From positions 1,191,501-1,255,500 of the forward strand of contig NZ_CP102263.1 in assembly GCF_025147485.1 (NCBI RefSeq): a stretch of 64,000 nucleotides of DNA, in the 5' to 3' direction. The DNA comes from Bacteroides uniformis. GTDB taxonomy: Bacteria > Bacteroidota > Bacteroidia > Bacteroidales > Bacteroidaceae. The notes beneath the pieces were generated by a model that did no database searches, was not told the DNA's origin, and saw only the letters and a program-made list of their open reading frames with translations. Below, one piece after another: positions 53,869-63,011 of the stretch (the first letter of the stretch is position 1; every line of letters begins with the position of its first letter). The translations under genes and the position numbers were made by a program.

Positions 53869-55842
53869 TTATAATTTTGTAATATGTAATAGCGCTCCTC
53901 CATCCCTTGCCAGATTCAGTTCAATGATATCCTTCCTTGTAACTTTCCGCACCAGTCTGTCCAGATTGTTTGGATTCCGCTCCACATCCTCCGCATCGGT
54001 ATAGATCGTTGCCTGGTAGTCCCCCTCACTAAGGAAGTCCAATTCCAATTTCAGATCCCTTTCCGTACCGTTGTTCAGCGAGCCCACCCACCAGTCCGAA
54101 CCGCTCCTGCGGGCCACCGTGACATGCTCATTCATCCTTGCCAGCGGAACTCTTATCTCATCCCACGTTCCCGGCACGGTACGGAGCACCTCGAACCCCG
54201 GTTGACCTTCATAAGCCTTTGGCGTATCGCACAACGAGGTGAGATGGTTTTCCAAAACCACATACATGGCCAACATATGGCAGCGTGTGCTCATTACATG
54301 AGGATTTACATACTGTATCTTGAACTCCGAGCGCGGCAGTGCCCTGAACCCTCCCAGGTGATAGTCCGTCGCTCCCGCCAGCATCCTGGTGAAGGGTATC
54401 GCAATGTCATGGTCCGCATTCACCAGCGTGTCCCATTTGCATACTTCATAGTTGAGTGTCCCCTCCCGTGTGAATTCATTCGGATACGTCCTTACCAGTC
54501 CGGAAGGCTTGCTCGACCCATGGAACTGTATGAAGAGCCTGTGTCTTGCCGCACATTCCAGTATCTCTTCTTGGATGCGTATCATCTCTTGGTCATTACG
54601 GTCCATGAAGTCCACCATGAGTCCTTTTACTCCCCATCCCTCATAGAGCGCAAAGGCTTCTTCGAGTTTGTCGTACAACGGTCTCCAGTGTACCCACAGA
54701 TGTATGCCAACCCCCTTGCTCCTTGCATATTCCACAATTCTCGGCATGTTCAGGCACGGTATCGGTTTTGTAACGTCCGCATTGGGTCCCGCCCATCCGA
54801 AATTGAAGTTGTCATCATAGTACCAAGGAGTCTCCGCATATCCGTAGATTCCATGTGCATCCAAGCCATTGCGTGCTGCAAAATCGATGTAGTACTTGTT
54901 TGTATCGAAGTTGTTTCCCGGAGAGAAGGTGCTGTCCGGCACGACATTCCCGTTCCACCATGTGAACGTGGTCCTGCAAGGCTTAATCCATGAAGTGTCT
55001 TCAATCCTGCAGGGCTCGTTCAGGCTTGTTAGTATATTCGTCTCCAGCAATCCTCCCACCCGGTCTGCAACGGAGATTACGCGCCACGGTGTGCGGTGCG
55101 GGAAACTGTCTGTCTCGACCTTTATCTTCTCCTGCCCGAGTTTTGGCGAGAGCTTTCCCACCAGTCCACCCTTCTCCTTCATCAGGTACATTCCCGCATA
55201 GTCCCGTATGGCCGCTTCGGTTATGGCCACTGCCACCCCGTTGTCGAACTCGAATGTGGCGGGCATCTCTATCAGCCTTTTCCTTGCCACCTTGTCATAT
55301 CTTACATGACTGTATACCCCTTCGTGTGTATTCACATACCCGGGCAGGTACATGAGCAACGCCATCGGGTTTCCTTGCAAGTTGAACTGTGTCCTTTCAT
55401 CATACATCACGTATGAATCCCATGCTTTCTGTTCCGGAAATTCATATCTGAATGCTATCCCGTCATCGAATGCTCTTACAATTAGGTTCACTGTTCTCTC
55501 CTTCCCATTCCTTTCCACCAGGGGCACTGTCATCTCGTTGCAGTAGTTCCTCGCTCTGCGGACCTTCCCCACTACCAGCTCGTAGGCCTCGTCTATTTTC
55601 CTCCTTTGTACCTTTCCCGCCTTGAGCCCTGCCCCGAACTCCCCGCTGTCGAACTCGAATCCCAGCCTTGAGTCCTCCAGCAGCTGCTGTTTCCCGTATT
55701 TCACGCTGTAGGCCACTTTCTCAGGTGCTATGTCCAACACAAGCTTCAGCTTCCCGTCGGGAGATGCCACAGAGAACTTCTGCTGGGCTGAAGCGGTACC
55801 AAGGCAGAATAGGAGGGCACATATAATAAAAAGTTTTCTCAT
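53869..55842 (-). CDS. glycoside hydrolase family 97, retaining type
   Basis: A 657-residue exported enzyme (signal ending at ASAQ). N-terminal beta-sandwich, catalytic barrel (about 290-560) and C-terminal beta domain are in GH97 order. VKGLMVDFMDRNDQ carries the Asp found as nucleophile in retaining GH97 enzymes (alpha-galactosidases and beta-L-arabinopyranosidases), rather than the inverting SusB arrangement. The ATG at 55842 is set by the signal peptide. Visibly more GC-rich than the genes on both sides. It lies six bases from the DUF4185 gene. Confidence 0.9.
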   Translation of the reverse strand: MRKLFIICALLFCLGTASAQQKFSVASPDGKLKLVLDIAPEKVAYSVKYGKQQLLEDSRLGFEFDSGEFGAGLKAGKVQRRKIDEAYELVVGKVRRARNYCNEMTVPLVERNGKERTVNLIVRAFDDGIAFRYEFPEQKAWDSYVMYDERTQFNLQGNPMALLMYLPGYVNTHEGVYSHVRYDKVARKRLIEMPATFEFDNGVAVAITEAAIRDYAGMYLMKEKGGLVGKLSPKLGQEKIKVETDSFPHRTPWRVISVADRVGGLLETNILTSLNEPCRIEDTSWIKPCRTTFTWWNGNVVPDSTFSPGNNFDTNKYYIDFAARNGLDAHGIYGYAETPWYYDDNFNFGWAGPNADVTKPIPCLNMPRIVEYARSKGVGIHLWVHWRPLYDKLEEAFALYEGWGVKGLMVDFMDRNDQEMIRIQEEILECAARHRLFIQFHGSSKPSGLVRTYPNEFTREGTLNYEVCKWDTLVNADHDIAIPFTRMLAGATDYHLGGFRALPRSEFKIQYVNPHVMSTRCHMLAMYVVLENHLTSLCDTPKAYEGQPGFEVLRTVPGTWDEIRVPLARMNEHVTVARRSGSDWWVGSLNNGTERDLKLELDFLSEGDYQATIYTDAEDVERNPNNLDRLVRKVTRKDIIELNLARDGGALLHITKL

Positions 55843-55918
55843 TTTTATAATAATATATTTAGTTAGAAAATACAAGCGGAATTTACATTTTTCAAATTCC
55901 GCTTGAAATATGATAGTA

Positions 55919-57493
55919 TTATTTAGGGTTTTGTACTAAATTAGAATTACGTTGTAGCTGATCAAATGGTATTAGCATGAGATTACGTTTTGTATCATTA
56001 GTAGGCTGGTGTTCCCACCAAGTACCTTTTGTGAAATTATTATCAAAACGAATAAGTTGACTTCGACGTAAGCCTTCTAATGCAAATTCTACACCAAGTT
56101 CTTGAAGAAAACGACCATATTTTACTGGAACTCCATTACAAATTGTGGTAGCTTCTAATTCTGAACCGGTTAATTCATTGGTTGTATCGAAGTTTCTTCT
56201 ACGTACTTCATTTACTAATTCGGCAGCTTCTTGTGAGCTACCTCCTGTACGGAGTATACATTCAGCTTTCATCATTAATACTTCGGCATATCTCATAATG
56301 ACATAATCATTATCAGGAGTACCTGTTGCACCTATTTTGATTTCATATTTGCCAAAACGATACCCTTGATACATGGTAGCATCTCCACTAATATTAGTAA
56401 CATCTTTGGTATAACTGAGCAGCATTTGTGGGTCTCCGCACCAACCATTTGTCCATAATGGAGTACCATCAAGTGCATATTGTTGTCCCATGCGCCATGT
56501 TTTTTCTAAACGCTTATCACCTTCTATATAGTTATCAAAGAAAGTAGGAACTCCGACGCACCCACCATCAAGCCAAGTGGCTTGGAGGTTGAAAGTTTGC
56601 ATTTGAGAATAGTGTAAAGTTTTGCGTGCCCACATATAAATTTGACCACCTGATTTGGTTTCATCGAATGGAATTACAAACATTGTTTCATTACTCAATT
56701 CGTTATTTGTAGAAAATGGGAGTGAATAATCTCCGTCTAGTCTATATTTATTAGTAGCAATAATTTCATTGCATAAATTTTCACATTCATTATACATGGG
56801 AGTTCCTATCCATGCTTCAGCATTCAAATATAGACGTGCCAAAAGCATTTTTGCGTTCCATTTATTAAAACGTCCATAGGTGTTTAAGACATCTTCACTT
56901 AAGTTATTGATATTATTTTTTAATTCCGACTCAACGAATTCAAAAACTTTAGACCGTGGCTCTGTTGCTGGTAAATAACCATCAGGAACATCAAATCGAT
57001 CAATAATGGGAACATTACCAAAAGCTTCTAGTAGTAAGTAATAATAAAATGCGCGAGCTACTTTTAATTCTGCAATATAATTTTCTTTACCATTCATTTC
57101 TATTGTTGAATTTTCAAATTGGTAAAGAACTCTATTAGCACTTGAGACACCTGAATATAATGCATTCCATATATTGTTTAGATGTGCATCTTCTTCCATC
57201 CAAGAATGTTGGTGTAAGCGAATATAAATACCTCCATCATACCATAAGCCATGATTTTTAACTGGAGTAACACAAACATCGGTAGTTTCTTCTAAATCCC
57301 ACCAGTTTGAATGTTCTGTTAAGGTACGCATACTGGAATATATGGGAACCATGGCTGCCAAGAATTCAGATTCAGTTTTATAAAAGTCTTTTTCAGGGAT
57401 GCTACTAAAAATTTCTTCATCCAAATTGGTACAAGAACTGAATAAAGAGATAACAGCTAAAAATGCACCAGTAATATATTGTTTTTTGAACAT
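55919..57493 (-). CDS. susD: SusD/RagB-type surface glycan-binding lipoprotein
   Basis: A 524-residue lipoprotein (SLFSSC, Cys at about 21) of the RagB/SusD family. It begins LDEEIFSSIPEKDFYKTESEFLAAM and has the TPR-type helical scaffold (AELKVARAFYYYLLLEAFGNVPIID), ending in the typical C-terminal RRSQLIRFDNNF...PFDQLQRN. It caps the SusC transporter and binds the incoming oligosaccharide. Directly downstream of susC (18 bases). AT-rich. The symbol denotes the family, not starch specificity. Confidence 0.95.
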   Translation of the reverse strand: MFKKQYITGAFLAVISLFSSCTNLDEEIFSSIPEKDFYKTESEFLAAMVPIYSSMRTLTEHSNWWDLEETTDVCVTPVKNHGLWYDGGIYIRLHQHSWMEEDAHLNNIWNALYSGVSSANRVLYQFENSTIEMNGKENYIAELKVARAFYYYLLLEAFGNVPIIDRFDVPDGYLPATEPRSKVFEFVESELKNNINNLSEDVLNTYGRFNKWNAKMLLARLYLNAEAWIGTPMYNECENLCNEIIATNKYRLDGDYSLPFSTNNELSNETMFVIPFDETKSGGQIYMWARKTLHYSQMQTFNLQATWLDGGCVGVPTFFDNYIEGDKRLEKTWRMGQQYALDGTPLWTNGWCGDPQMLLSYTKDVTNISGDATMYQGYRFGKYEIKIGATGTPDNDYVIMRYAEVLMMKAECILRTGGSSQEAAELVNEVRRRNFDTTNELTGSELEATTICNGVPVKYGRFLQELGVEFALEGLRRSQLIRFDNNFTKGTWWEHQPTNDTKRNLMLIPFDQLQRNSNLVQNPK

Positions 57494-57511
57494 TGCTGTA
57501 ATTTTTTAAGG

Positions 57512-60484
57512 TTAAAATAAAAGATTTAAGCCAACAGTGAACTGACGTGTAGTGGGATATAACTCGCCTGCACCAGATCCTTCAACACCAGGAGCAAGTC
57601 CTTTAATACTAACTTCTGGATCTAGTCCTTTATAACCAGTCATTGTGAGTAAATTATTGCCTGCTACATATAGACGAAGACGTTGAATGACTTTTTGTTT
57701 TTTAAGATTAAATGTATAGCCAACACTTATATTATCCAATTTTACATAATCACCATCTTCTACATAATAACTTTGCATAGCAGGAGCACCTTTTACATAT
57801 GAATTACTACCAAATGGTTTTTCCAATACTGAGCGAGGTAGATTGCCTTCTCCAATACGTGAGGTTGTTTCCCAATGCATACGTTGGCGGTTCAAGACTT
57901 GAAAATTGAATGCACCGCGGAACATAACAGATACGTCGAAACCTTTATAGCTTAATGCTAAATTTAGACTTCCATAAGTTGTTGGAATACCATTACCAAT
58001 AACTTTTTTGTCGCCATCATCAGCATCAGTCAATAATTTGGGTTGACCATCAGCACCATATACCATCCATAAACCATCAGATGTAAGACTATGAGTCTGG
58101 AAACCATGGAAATTACCAACGGGATCACCTTCTCTTACTATGTGAGTATGGGTTTGAATTGGTGAACCGGTAGCTCCTTCATACCAATAATCTTTTTGAT
58201 AAAGTCCATTTGATAAAGAAATGATTTTATTTTTGTTATAGGAAAATGTTCCTGTAATGTCAAAACGTAAATCGCGTGTTTTAATAGGAGTACCACTTAA
58301 TAACAATTCGATGCCTTGATTTCTAATTTTTCCAACATTTGCCATCATACTTGATACAATGTAAGGTGGAGTTGGTACTTCATAGGTAGAAAGTAGATCT
58401 GAAGTTTCACGGTGATAAATATCAATAGAACCAGAAAGTCTATTTTTTAGGAATGAAAAATCAAGTCCCAAATTTAACTCACTCTTCGTTTCCCATTTTA
58501 AATCGGGATTAGGATTTTGGTATGGACCTGCACCTTGTGTCCATTTTCCATTAATATATGCATATCCACCATAATTTAACAAATACATGGATAGTAAATT
58601 AGATGTGACTTCATTACCTGTAACGCCATAACCTATGCGAACTTTTAAGTCATCTAACCATTGGATATCTTGCATAAAATTCTCTTTGCTAATGCGCCAT
58701 CCTGCTGATATAGCAGGAAACCAACCCCATTTATGGTTATCTCCAAAGCGTGATGAACCTTCACGGCGTAAACTGGCCATAAACATATACTTTTCATTGT
58801 AATTATAAGTCAATCGACCAAAAAATGAAATTAGTTTATGAGTATTTCTATAACTGGTCATAGCTGCCTTATTATCCTTCATATCATTCATAGAACCAAT
58901 ATTCCAAGGTCCAAACATATCTGTTGGAAAATCTTTTGCCCATTGATATATACCTTTAGCATCATCATCTTGGTAACTATAACCTATCATGGCACCTAGA
59001 TTGTGTAAACCTAATGATTTGGTATAATCACCTACCAATTCTAAATTCTTTTGCATTGTATTATCAGCCCAATTCCAAACATTACCATAATCTCCGTTTA
59101 CCACAGTAGTCATATGTTTAAATGTATTGCTTTTATTCTCCATGCGATCAAAACGTTGCATAGCTCCCATCACACTTAGATTAAGACCTTCAATTGGTGA
59201 TAAAGTTATTTTCCCGCTCATCATTAATTGATTGTATCCTTCTACATCATATTCTTCATTAATCATGGCAACCGGATTATAAGGTTTAAGATTTACTTTA
59301 TATTCCGTATAATTTCCATTTTCATCATAGATAGGGCGGGTAGGATTTTCTAATAAAGCATTTAAATAGGCTGCATACCATGCACGTTGTTGGGTGACAT
59401 AACTATCATTGATATTGAATTGAAAGCGTAATTTATTATTGAACATATTATGATTTAGACCTATTTTAGCTGTAATAGATTCACGATCTGTATGACGAAT
59501 GACACCTTCACGTTTGCGATAATCTATGGAAGCTACGTAATTGGATTCAGCGCTACCACCTTTCAAAGAAAGAAAATGATTGTGGCTGATAGCTGTACGA
59601 CTAATAGCGTCCACCCAATCAGTGGTAGTTCCCTCATCTTGAATACCTGGAAAATCAGGATCATCTGTTAATCTACGATAATCATTGGCTGTTAACATAT
59701 CAGCATGTTTTGCAAATGTTTCAAATGAGATAGATCCATTATACTCCATGGAAAGTTTAGTCGCTTTAGCACGATTGGTAGTAATTACAATGACACCATT
59801 TGTACCACGAGTACCATAAATAGCAGCTGCAGAACCATCTTTTAGCACATCTATAGATTCTATGTCTTCACTTGAAATAGCTGTTAAACTACCACCTGGA
59901 ATTCCGTCAATAACGATCAATGGACTAGTATTACCAGATAATGAATTAACACCTCGAATAGTCATTTCGAGTCCTAATACAGGATCACCAGTATAATTTG
60001 AAAGTTGAAGACCTGCTACTTTTCCTTGAAGGAGTTGTTCGGGACTTTTTACCATCCCGGCAAGAAAATCGTCTTTTTTTACTGATGTAATAGCACTGGT
60101 TACTTCACCTTTTTTCATGGAACCATAACCTACCACTACCACATCATCAAGCTGAAATACATCTTCTTCAAGAATGATGTTTAAAAAAGTAGTTTTATCG
60201 TTAGTTGGAATGGTGCGAGTAATGTATCCAATATAACTTACTGTTAATGTACTGCCAGGTCTTAATTTTATCTCAAATATTCCGTCAATATTTGTTGAAA
60301 CTCCATTACTGGTGCCAGTTTCCAATATTGTAACTCCTGGTAATGTGTTGCCTTTTGCATCTTTTACGACACCTTGGAAGTTTTTGGTTTGTGCAATAGC
60401 TAATTGACATATGCATAACATATATAATATTGTCATTAGTCGAATTGTATTGGACAAAGTCCTTTTTTGATAAAAATTTAGCAT
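57512..60484 (-). CDS. susC: SusC/RagA TonB-dependent outer-membrane transporter
   Basis: A 990-residue TonB-dependent receptor. Signal peptide, then a CarboxypepD_reg-like domain (FQGVVKDAKGNTLPGVTI), plug with TonB-box region DDVVVVGYGSMKKGEVTSAI, SusC signature (SAAAIYGTRGTNGVIVITT), and a 22-stranded barrel ending QFTVGLNLLF with terminal Phe. No STN domain, so regulation by an anti-sigma factor is unlikely; a hybrid two-component or SusR-type regulator outside the window is more probable. Pairs with the next gene, susD. Confidence 0.95.
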   Translation of the reverse strand: MLNFYQKRTLSNTIRLMTILYMLCICQLAIAQTKNFQGVVKDAKGNTLPGVTILETGTSNGVSTNIDGIFEIKLRPGSTLTVSYIGYITRTIPTNDKTTFLNIILEEDVFQLDDVVVVGYGSMKKGEVTSAITSVKKDDFLAGMVKSPEQLLQGKVAGLQLSNYTGDPVLGLEMTIRGVNSLSGNTSPLIVIDGIPGGSLTAISSEDIESIDVLKDGSAAAIYGTRGTNGVIVITTNRAKATKLSMEYNGSISFETFAKHADMLTANDYRRLTDDPDFPGIQDEGTTTDWVDAISRTAISHNHFLSLKGGSAESNYVASIDYRKREGVIRHTDRESITAKIGLNHNMFNNKLRFQFNINDSYVTQQRAWYAAYLNALLENPTRPIYDENGNYTEYKVNLKPYNPVAMINEEYDVEGYNQLMMSGKITLSPIEGLNLSVMGAMQRFDRMENKSNTFKHMTTVVNGDYGNVWNWADNTMQKNLELVGDYTKSLGLHNLGAMIGYSYQDDDAKGIYQWAKDFPTDMFGPWNIGSMNDMKDNKAAMTSYRNTHKLISFFGRLTYNYNEKYMFMASLRREGSSRFGDNHKWGWFPAISAGWRISKENFMQDIQWLDDLKVRIGYGVTGNEVTSNLLSMYLLNYGGYAYINGKWTQGAGPYQNPNPDLKWETKSELNLGLDFSFLKNRLSGSIDIYHRETSDLLSTYEVPTPPYIVSSMMANVGKIRNQGIELLLSGTPIKTRDLRFDITGTFSYNKNKIISLSNGLYQKDYWYEGATGSPIQTHTHIVREGDPVGNFHGFQTHSLTSDGLWMVYGADGQPKLLTDADDGDKKVIGNGIPTTYGSLNLALSYKGFDVSVMFRGAFNFQVLNRQRMHWETTSRIGEGNLPRSVLEKPFGSNSYVKGAPAMQSYYVEDGDYVKLDNISVGYTFNLKKQKVIQRLRLYVAGNNLLTMTGYKGLDPEVSIKGLAPGVEGSGAGELYPTTRQFTVGLNLLF

Positions 60485-60538
60485 AGATTCAAAGTGATAA
60501 AATGTTTAGATAAATAATTATATATTTCTCAGAGTATT

Positions 60539-61714
60539 TTAAAAAGGTCGTACAATTTCTAGATCGTCTACTGAAGGTAATGTTGGAAATTTAGCATGTG
60601 GTTCAGTTTGATACCAAAATACAACAGAAGAAATGTCTGATTTCTGATCGAGATATCGGCCGTCGTTACGCCATCCAAGATCTTGAATTGTAACTTTTAA
60701 ATCCTTTTCAAAACGGATTGGATCAAGTATGTGCCAACGATACATGCCAAAACGTTGTTGTGAACGATAAACTCCATCTGGGCGAATAATCTGATGTAAT
60801 CCTGCATAAGGAGTAGTGAATTCTTCATATTGATGCGTCGTTTTATTTTCAAAGTTGTAAGATCCGCAAAAGTAATCTTCTGTACCAGTACCGCAGATTG
60901 TCGGAAATTTCTTATCACCATCCATGAAGAATTTAATTTCACCTTCACCCCACCAACCGTTATTATTCACTTGCCAAGCAATATATGTACCAACGTATTG
61001 TCCTTTACCTTTAATACCATCAACCAATACATGGTCAGAATTTATATTAGGATTTGAGCGACGGAATTGTGCATGAAAATAAGCTGCATCCTCAGGAACT
61101 TCTGTTAAAGTGTAGTTTATTTGGTAATAAACTCTCATTTCATTATTGGGGTCAATGTTTTCCATTGTAATTTTACATTTTTTGCGGAAAGGCATTTGCC
61201 AATAACAATTGAACGCACTACCAGGGTTTACACAAACTGCTAATGAACTTAATGGAGAATATAGTCCCCAACCACTGCAGAAAAAATCACCTATAGGGCA
61301 CTCTACAGAAGGTTCTTTTTCATCATCCCAATAAAAGCGAATAATTGTTTTTCTCCATTCACCTGTTGGTGTCATCCAAATTTGTTGTATAGAACCAGGG
61401 CCTTCGATTTCTGCTAAAGTAAAAGTTTCGTTAGGGCCAATGTTTACATAAGGATTGACTTTCCAGCCTTGCCCTAAAGTTTTAGCTGCATGATGTGCAT
61501 TAGCTTGATTTATTTTTTCTTTATCTGTAATTGGATCAGCCATACCACCTTTACCTTTCTCACCTGTAAAGTTTTCAGGGCTGATGGAACGTGTCTTGGC
61601 ATTGGATAAGCGATATAAATTACCCATATTCATGTCAAGTCCATTAAAATTTTGAGCGTAAATGCTTATAGTTGCCATACATAAGGCTGCTAAGATAAAA
61701 AATTTGATTTTCAT
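60539..61714 (-). CDS. DUF2961 / glycoside hydrolase family 172
   Basis: A 391-residue exported protein (signal ending at IYAQ). The jelly-roll core has the DUF2961 hallmarks: GPGSIQQIWMTP, NNNGWWGEGEIKFFMDGD and GTGTEDYFCGSYNF, with conserved glutamates in the WGEGE and GTED segments. DUF2961 became GH172, which contains exo-alpha-D-arabinofuranosidases and a difructose-anhydride enzyme. The substrate here is inferred from its GH183-like neighbour. First intact gene of the locus, 54 bases before susC. Confidence 0.85.
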   Translation of the reverse strand: MKIKFFILAALCMATISIYAQNFNGLDMNMGNLYRLSNAKTRSISPENFTGEKGKGGMADPITDKEKINQANAHHAAKTLGQGWKVNPYVNIGPNETFTLAEIEGPGSIQQIWMTPTGEWRKTIIRFYWDDEKEPSVECPIGDFFCSGWGLYSPLSSLAVCVNPGSAFNCYWQMPFRKKCKITMENIDPNNEMRVYYQINYTLTEVPEDAAYFHAQFRRSNPNINSDHVLVDGIKGKGQYVGTYIAWQVNNNGWWGEGEIKFFMDGDKKFPTICGTGTEDYFCGSYNFENKTTHQYEEFTTPYAGLHQIIRPDGVYRSQQRFGMYRWHILDPIRFEKDLKVTIQDLGWRNDGRYLDQKSDISSVVFWYQTEPHAKFPTLPSVDDLEIVRPF

Positions 61715-61743
61715 GGTTTAAATAAATTAATTGGTTTATATAC

Positions 61744-62757
61744 TTAGTTAATGGTTTCAGCAAGTTTTGCCAGTTCAAGATATTTCTTGTATAGTTTTTC
61801 GTAGATGAGGGCTCTTTTCTCATCCGGCCGGTATTCAGCCTCGATGTCCGACCCCATATGCCTTGTCGCCTCATTGATATCCTTGTACACCCCTGCGGCA
61901 ACTGCCGCGAACATTGCCGCTCCCAAGGCACAGGTCTGTTCCGAGCGGACCACACGGATGGGCATGTCCAGCACGTCCGCCAGCGTCTGCATCACGAAGG
62001 GCGCCTTCTTGCTGATACCTCCGATGGCATTGACCGAATCAATGCGCAGCCCCTGGCCCTTCATATGCTCCACAATACGGCGGGAACCGAAGGCGGTGGC
62101 TTCCACCAGCGCACGGAATATTTCCGGGGCGCTGGTACCCAGCGTGAGTCCCGCAACGGCACCCTTCACGTTCTGGTCCGCATCGGGGGTACGGCGGCCG
62201 TTCATCCAGTCCAGGGCGACAACACCATCCTCGGAGGGTTCCATGTCCTGGACCTCACGGGTGAGTTCCACCAGCATGCCGTCCAGAACTTTCTGCCTGG
62301 CCTCCCCTCCGGGGATATCTTTCAGTGTCCATGCCAGCATCTTCCTGAACCAGGCGTAGATGTCTCCGAAAGCCGACTGTCCGGCTTCGAAACCGATGAA
62401 TCCCGGAAGCACCGAACCGTCCACCTGGCCGCAGATTCCCTTGATACAGCGTCCGCCTACCTCGTCTTTGCCGGCAACCATGATGTCGCAGGTGGATGTT
62501 CCCATGATACGTGTCAGTATCCCCGGGGCGACGGATGCGCCTACGGCTCCCATATGGGCGTCCAGCGCCCCCACGGCCACGGCGATTCCTTGGGGAAGTC
62601 CAAGCCTGTCTGCCCACTCGGGTGTCAGTTCCCCTGCCTTGGTGTCGCTGGTGTGGGTTTCTGTGAACAGATGGGGGAGCATTTCCTTCAAGGCCGGATT
62701 AAGTTCTTCGAGAACTTCGCCGGAAGGAAGACCCCAACAATAGTTAAGAAGTATCTC
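61744..62757 (-). pseudogene. ribulokinase-like FGGY kinase remnant lacking its N-terminal half
   Basis: The frame reads from a stop at 62758-62760 through CWGLPSGEVLEELNPAL to the C-terminus, matching the second half of FGGY-type ribulokinases (GTSTCDIMVAG, NAIGGISKKAPFVMQTLADVL, EQTCALGAAMFAAVAAGVY). The N-terminal ATP/substrate domain is absent, and the first in-frame ATG is at 62682. The homologous part ends abruptly near 62740, where AT-rich non-coding DNA begins. GC-rich, unlike the neighbours. D-ribulose is an intermediate of D-arabinose catabolism, so the family would suit this locus, but this copy should not be functional. Confidence 0.85.
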
Positions 62758-62820
62758 TTAAGTTGACTTTAAAAGATTGTTTTGAGATTTTATACTATGA
62801 CAAGTTGTATATATATATAA

Positions 62821-62866
62821 AATGAGAACAGTAGAAATAGAGTATCTATTTTCTGCTGCTCTCATT
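62821..62866. terminator. imperfect hairpin between the right-edge gene and the kinase remnant
   Basis: AATGAGA...AGAAA pairs with TTTCT...CTCATT, with several G-T pairs. The minus strand continues into TTTTATATATATATA. It may end the transcript of the gene at 63012. A second short hairpin with arms TGTTCT/AGAACA lies near 62935-62960. Confidence 0.55.
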
Positions 62867-63011
62867 AGAGTAATAAGCTATTTAGTAAGTTTTGTAATTT
62901 ATCCTTTTCTTATTTTTATCCACCTTTTATCCTTTTCTGTTCTATAAATTAAGAACAAAAGAGGGGATAAATAAGGAGGAAAAGAAGTTCTACCCAAAAA
63001 GTAGTCCGTTC

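Noticed and set aside
61744..62691. Intact 315-residue kinase starting at 62691
   Set aside because: That start is a TTG inside sequence that continues to match ribulokinase upstream; the N-terminal domain is missing.
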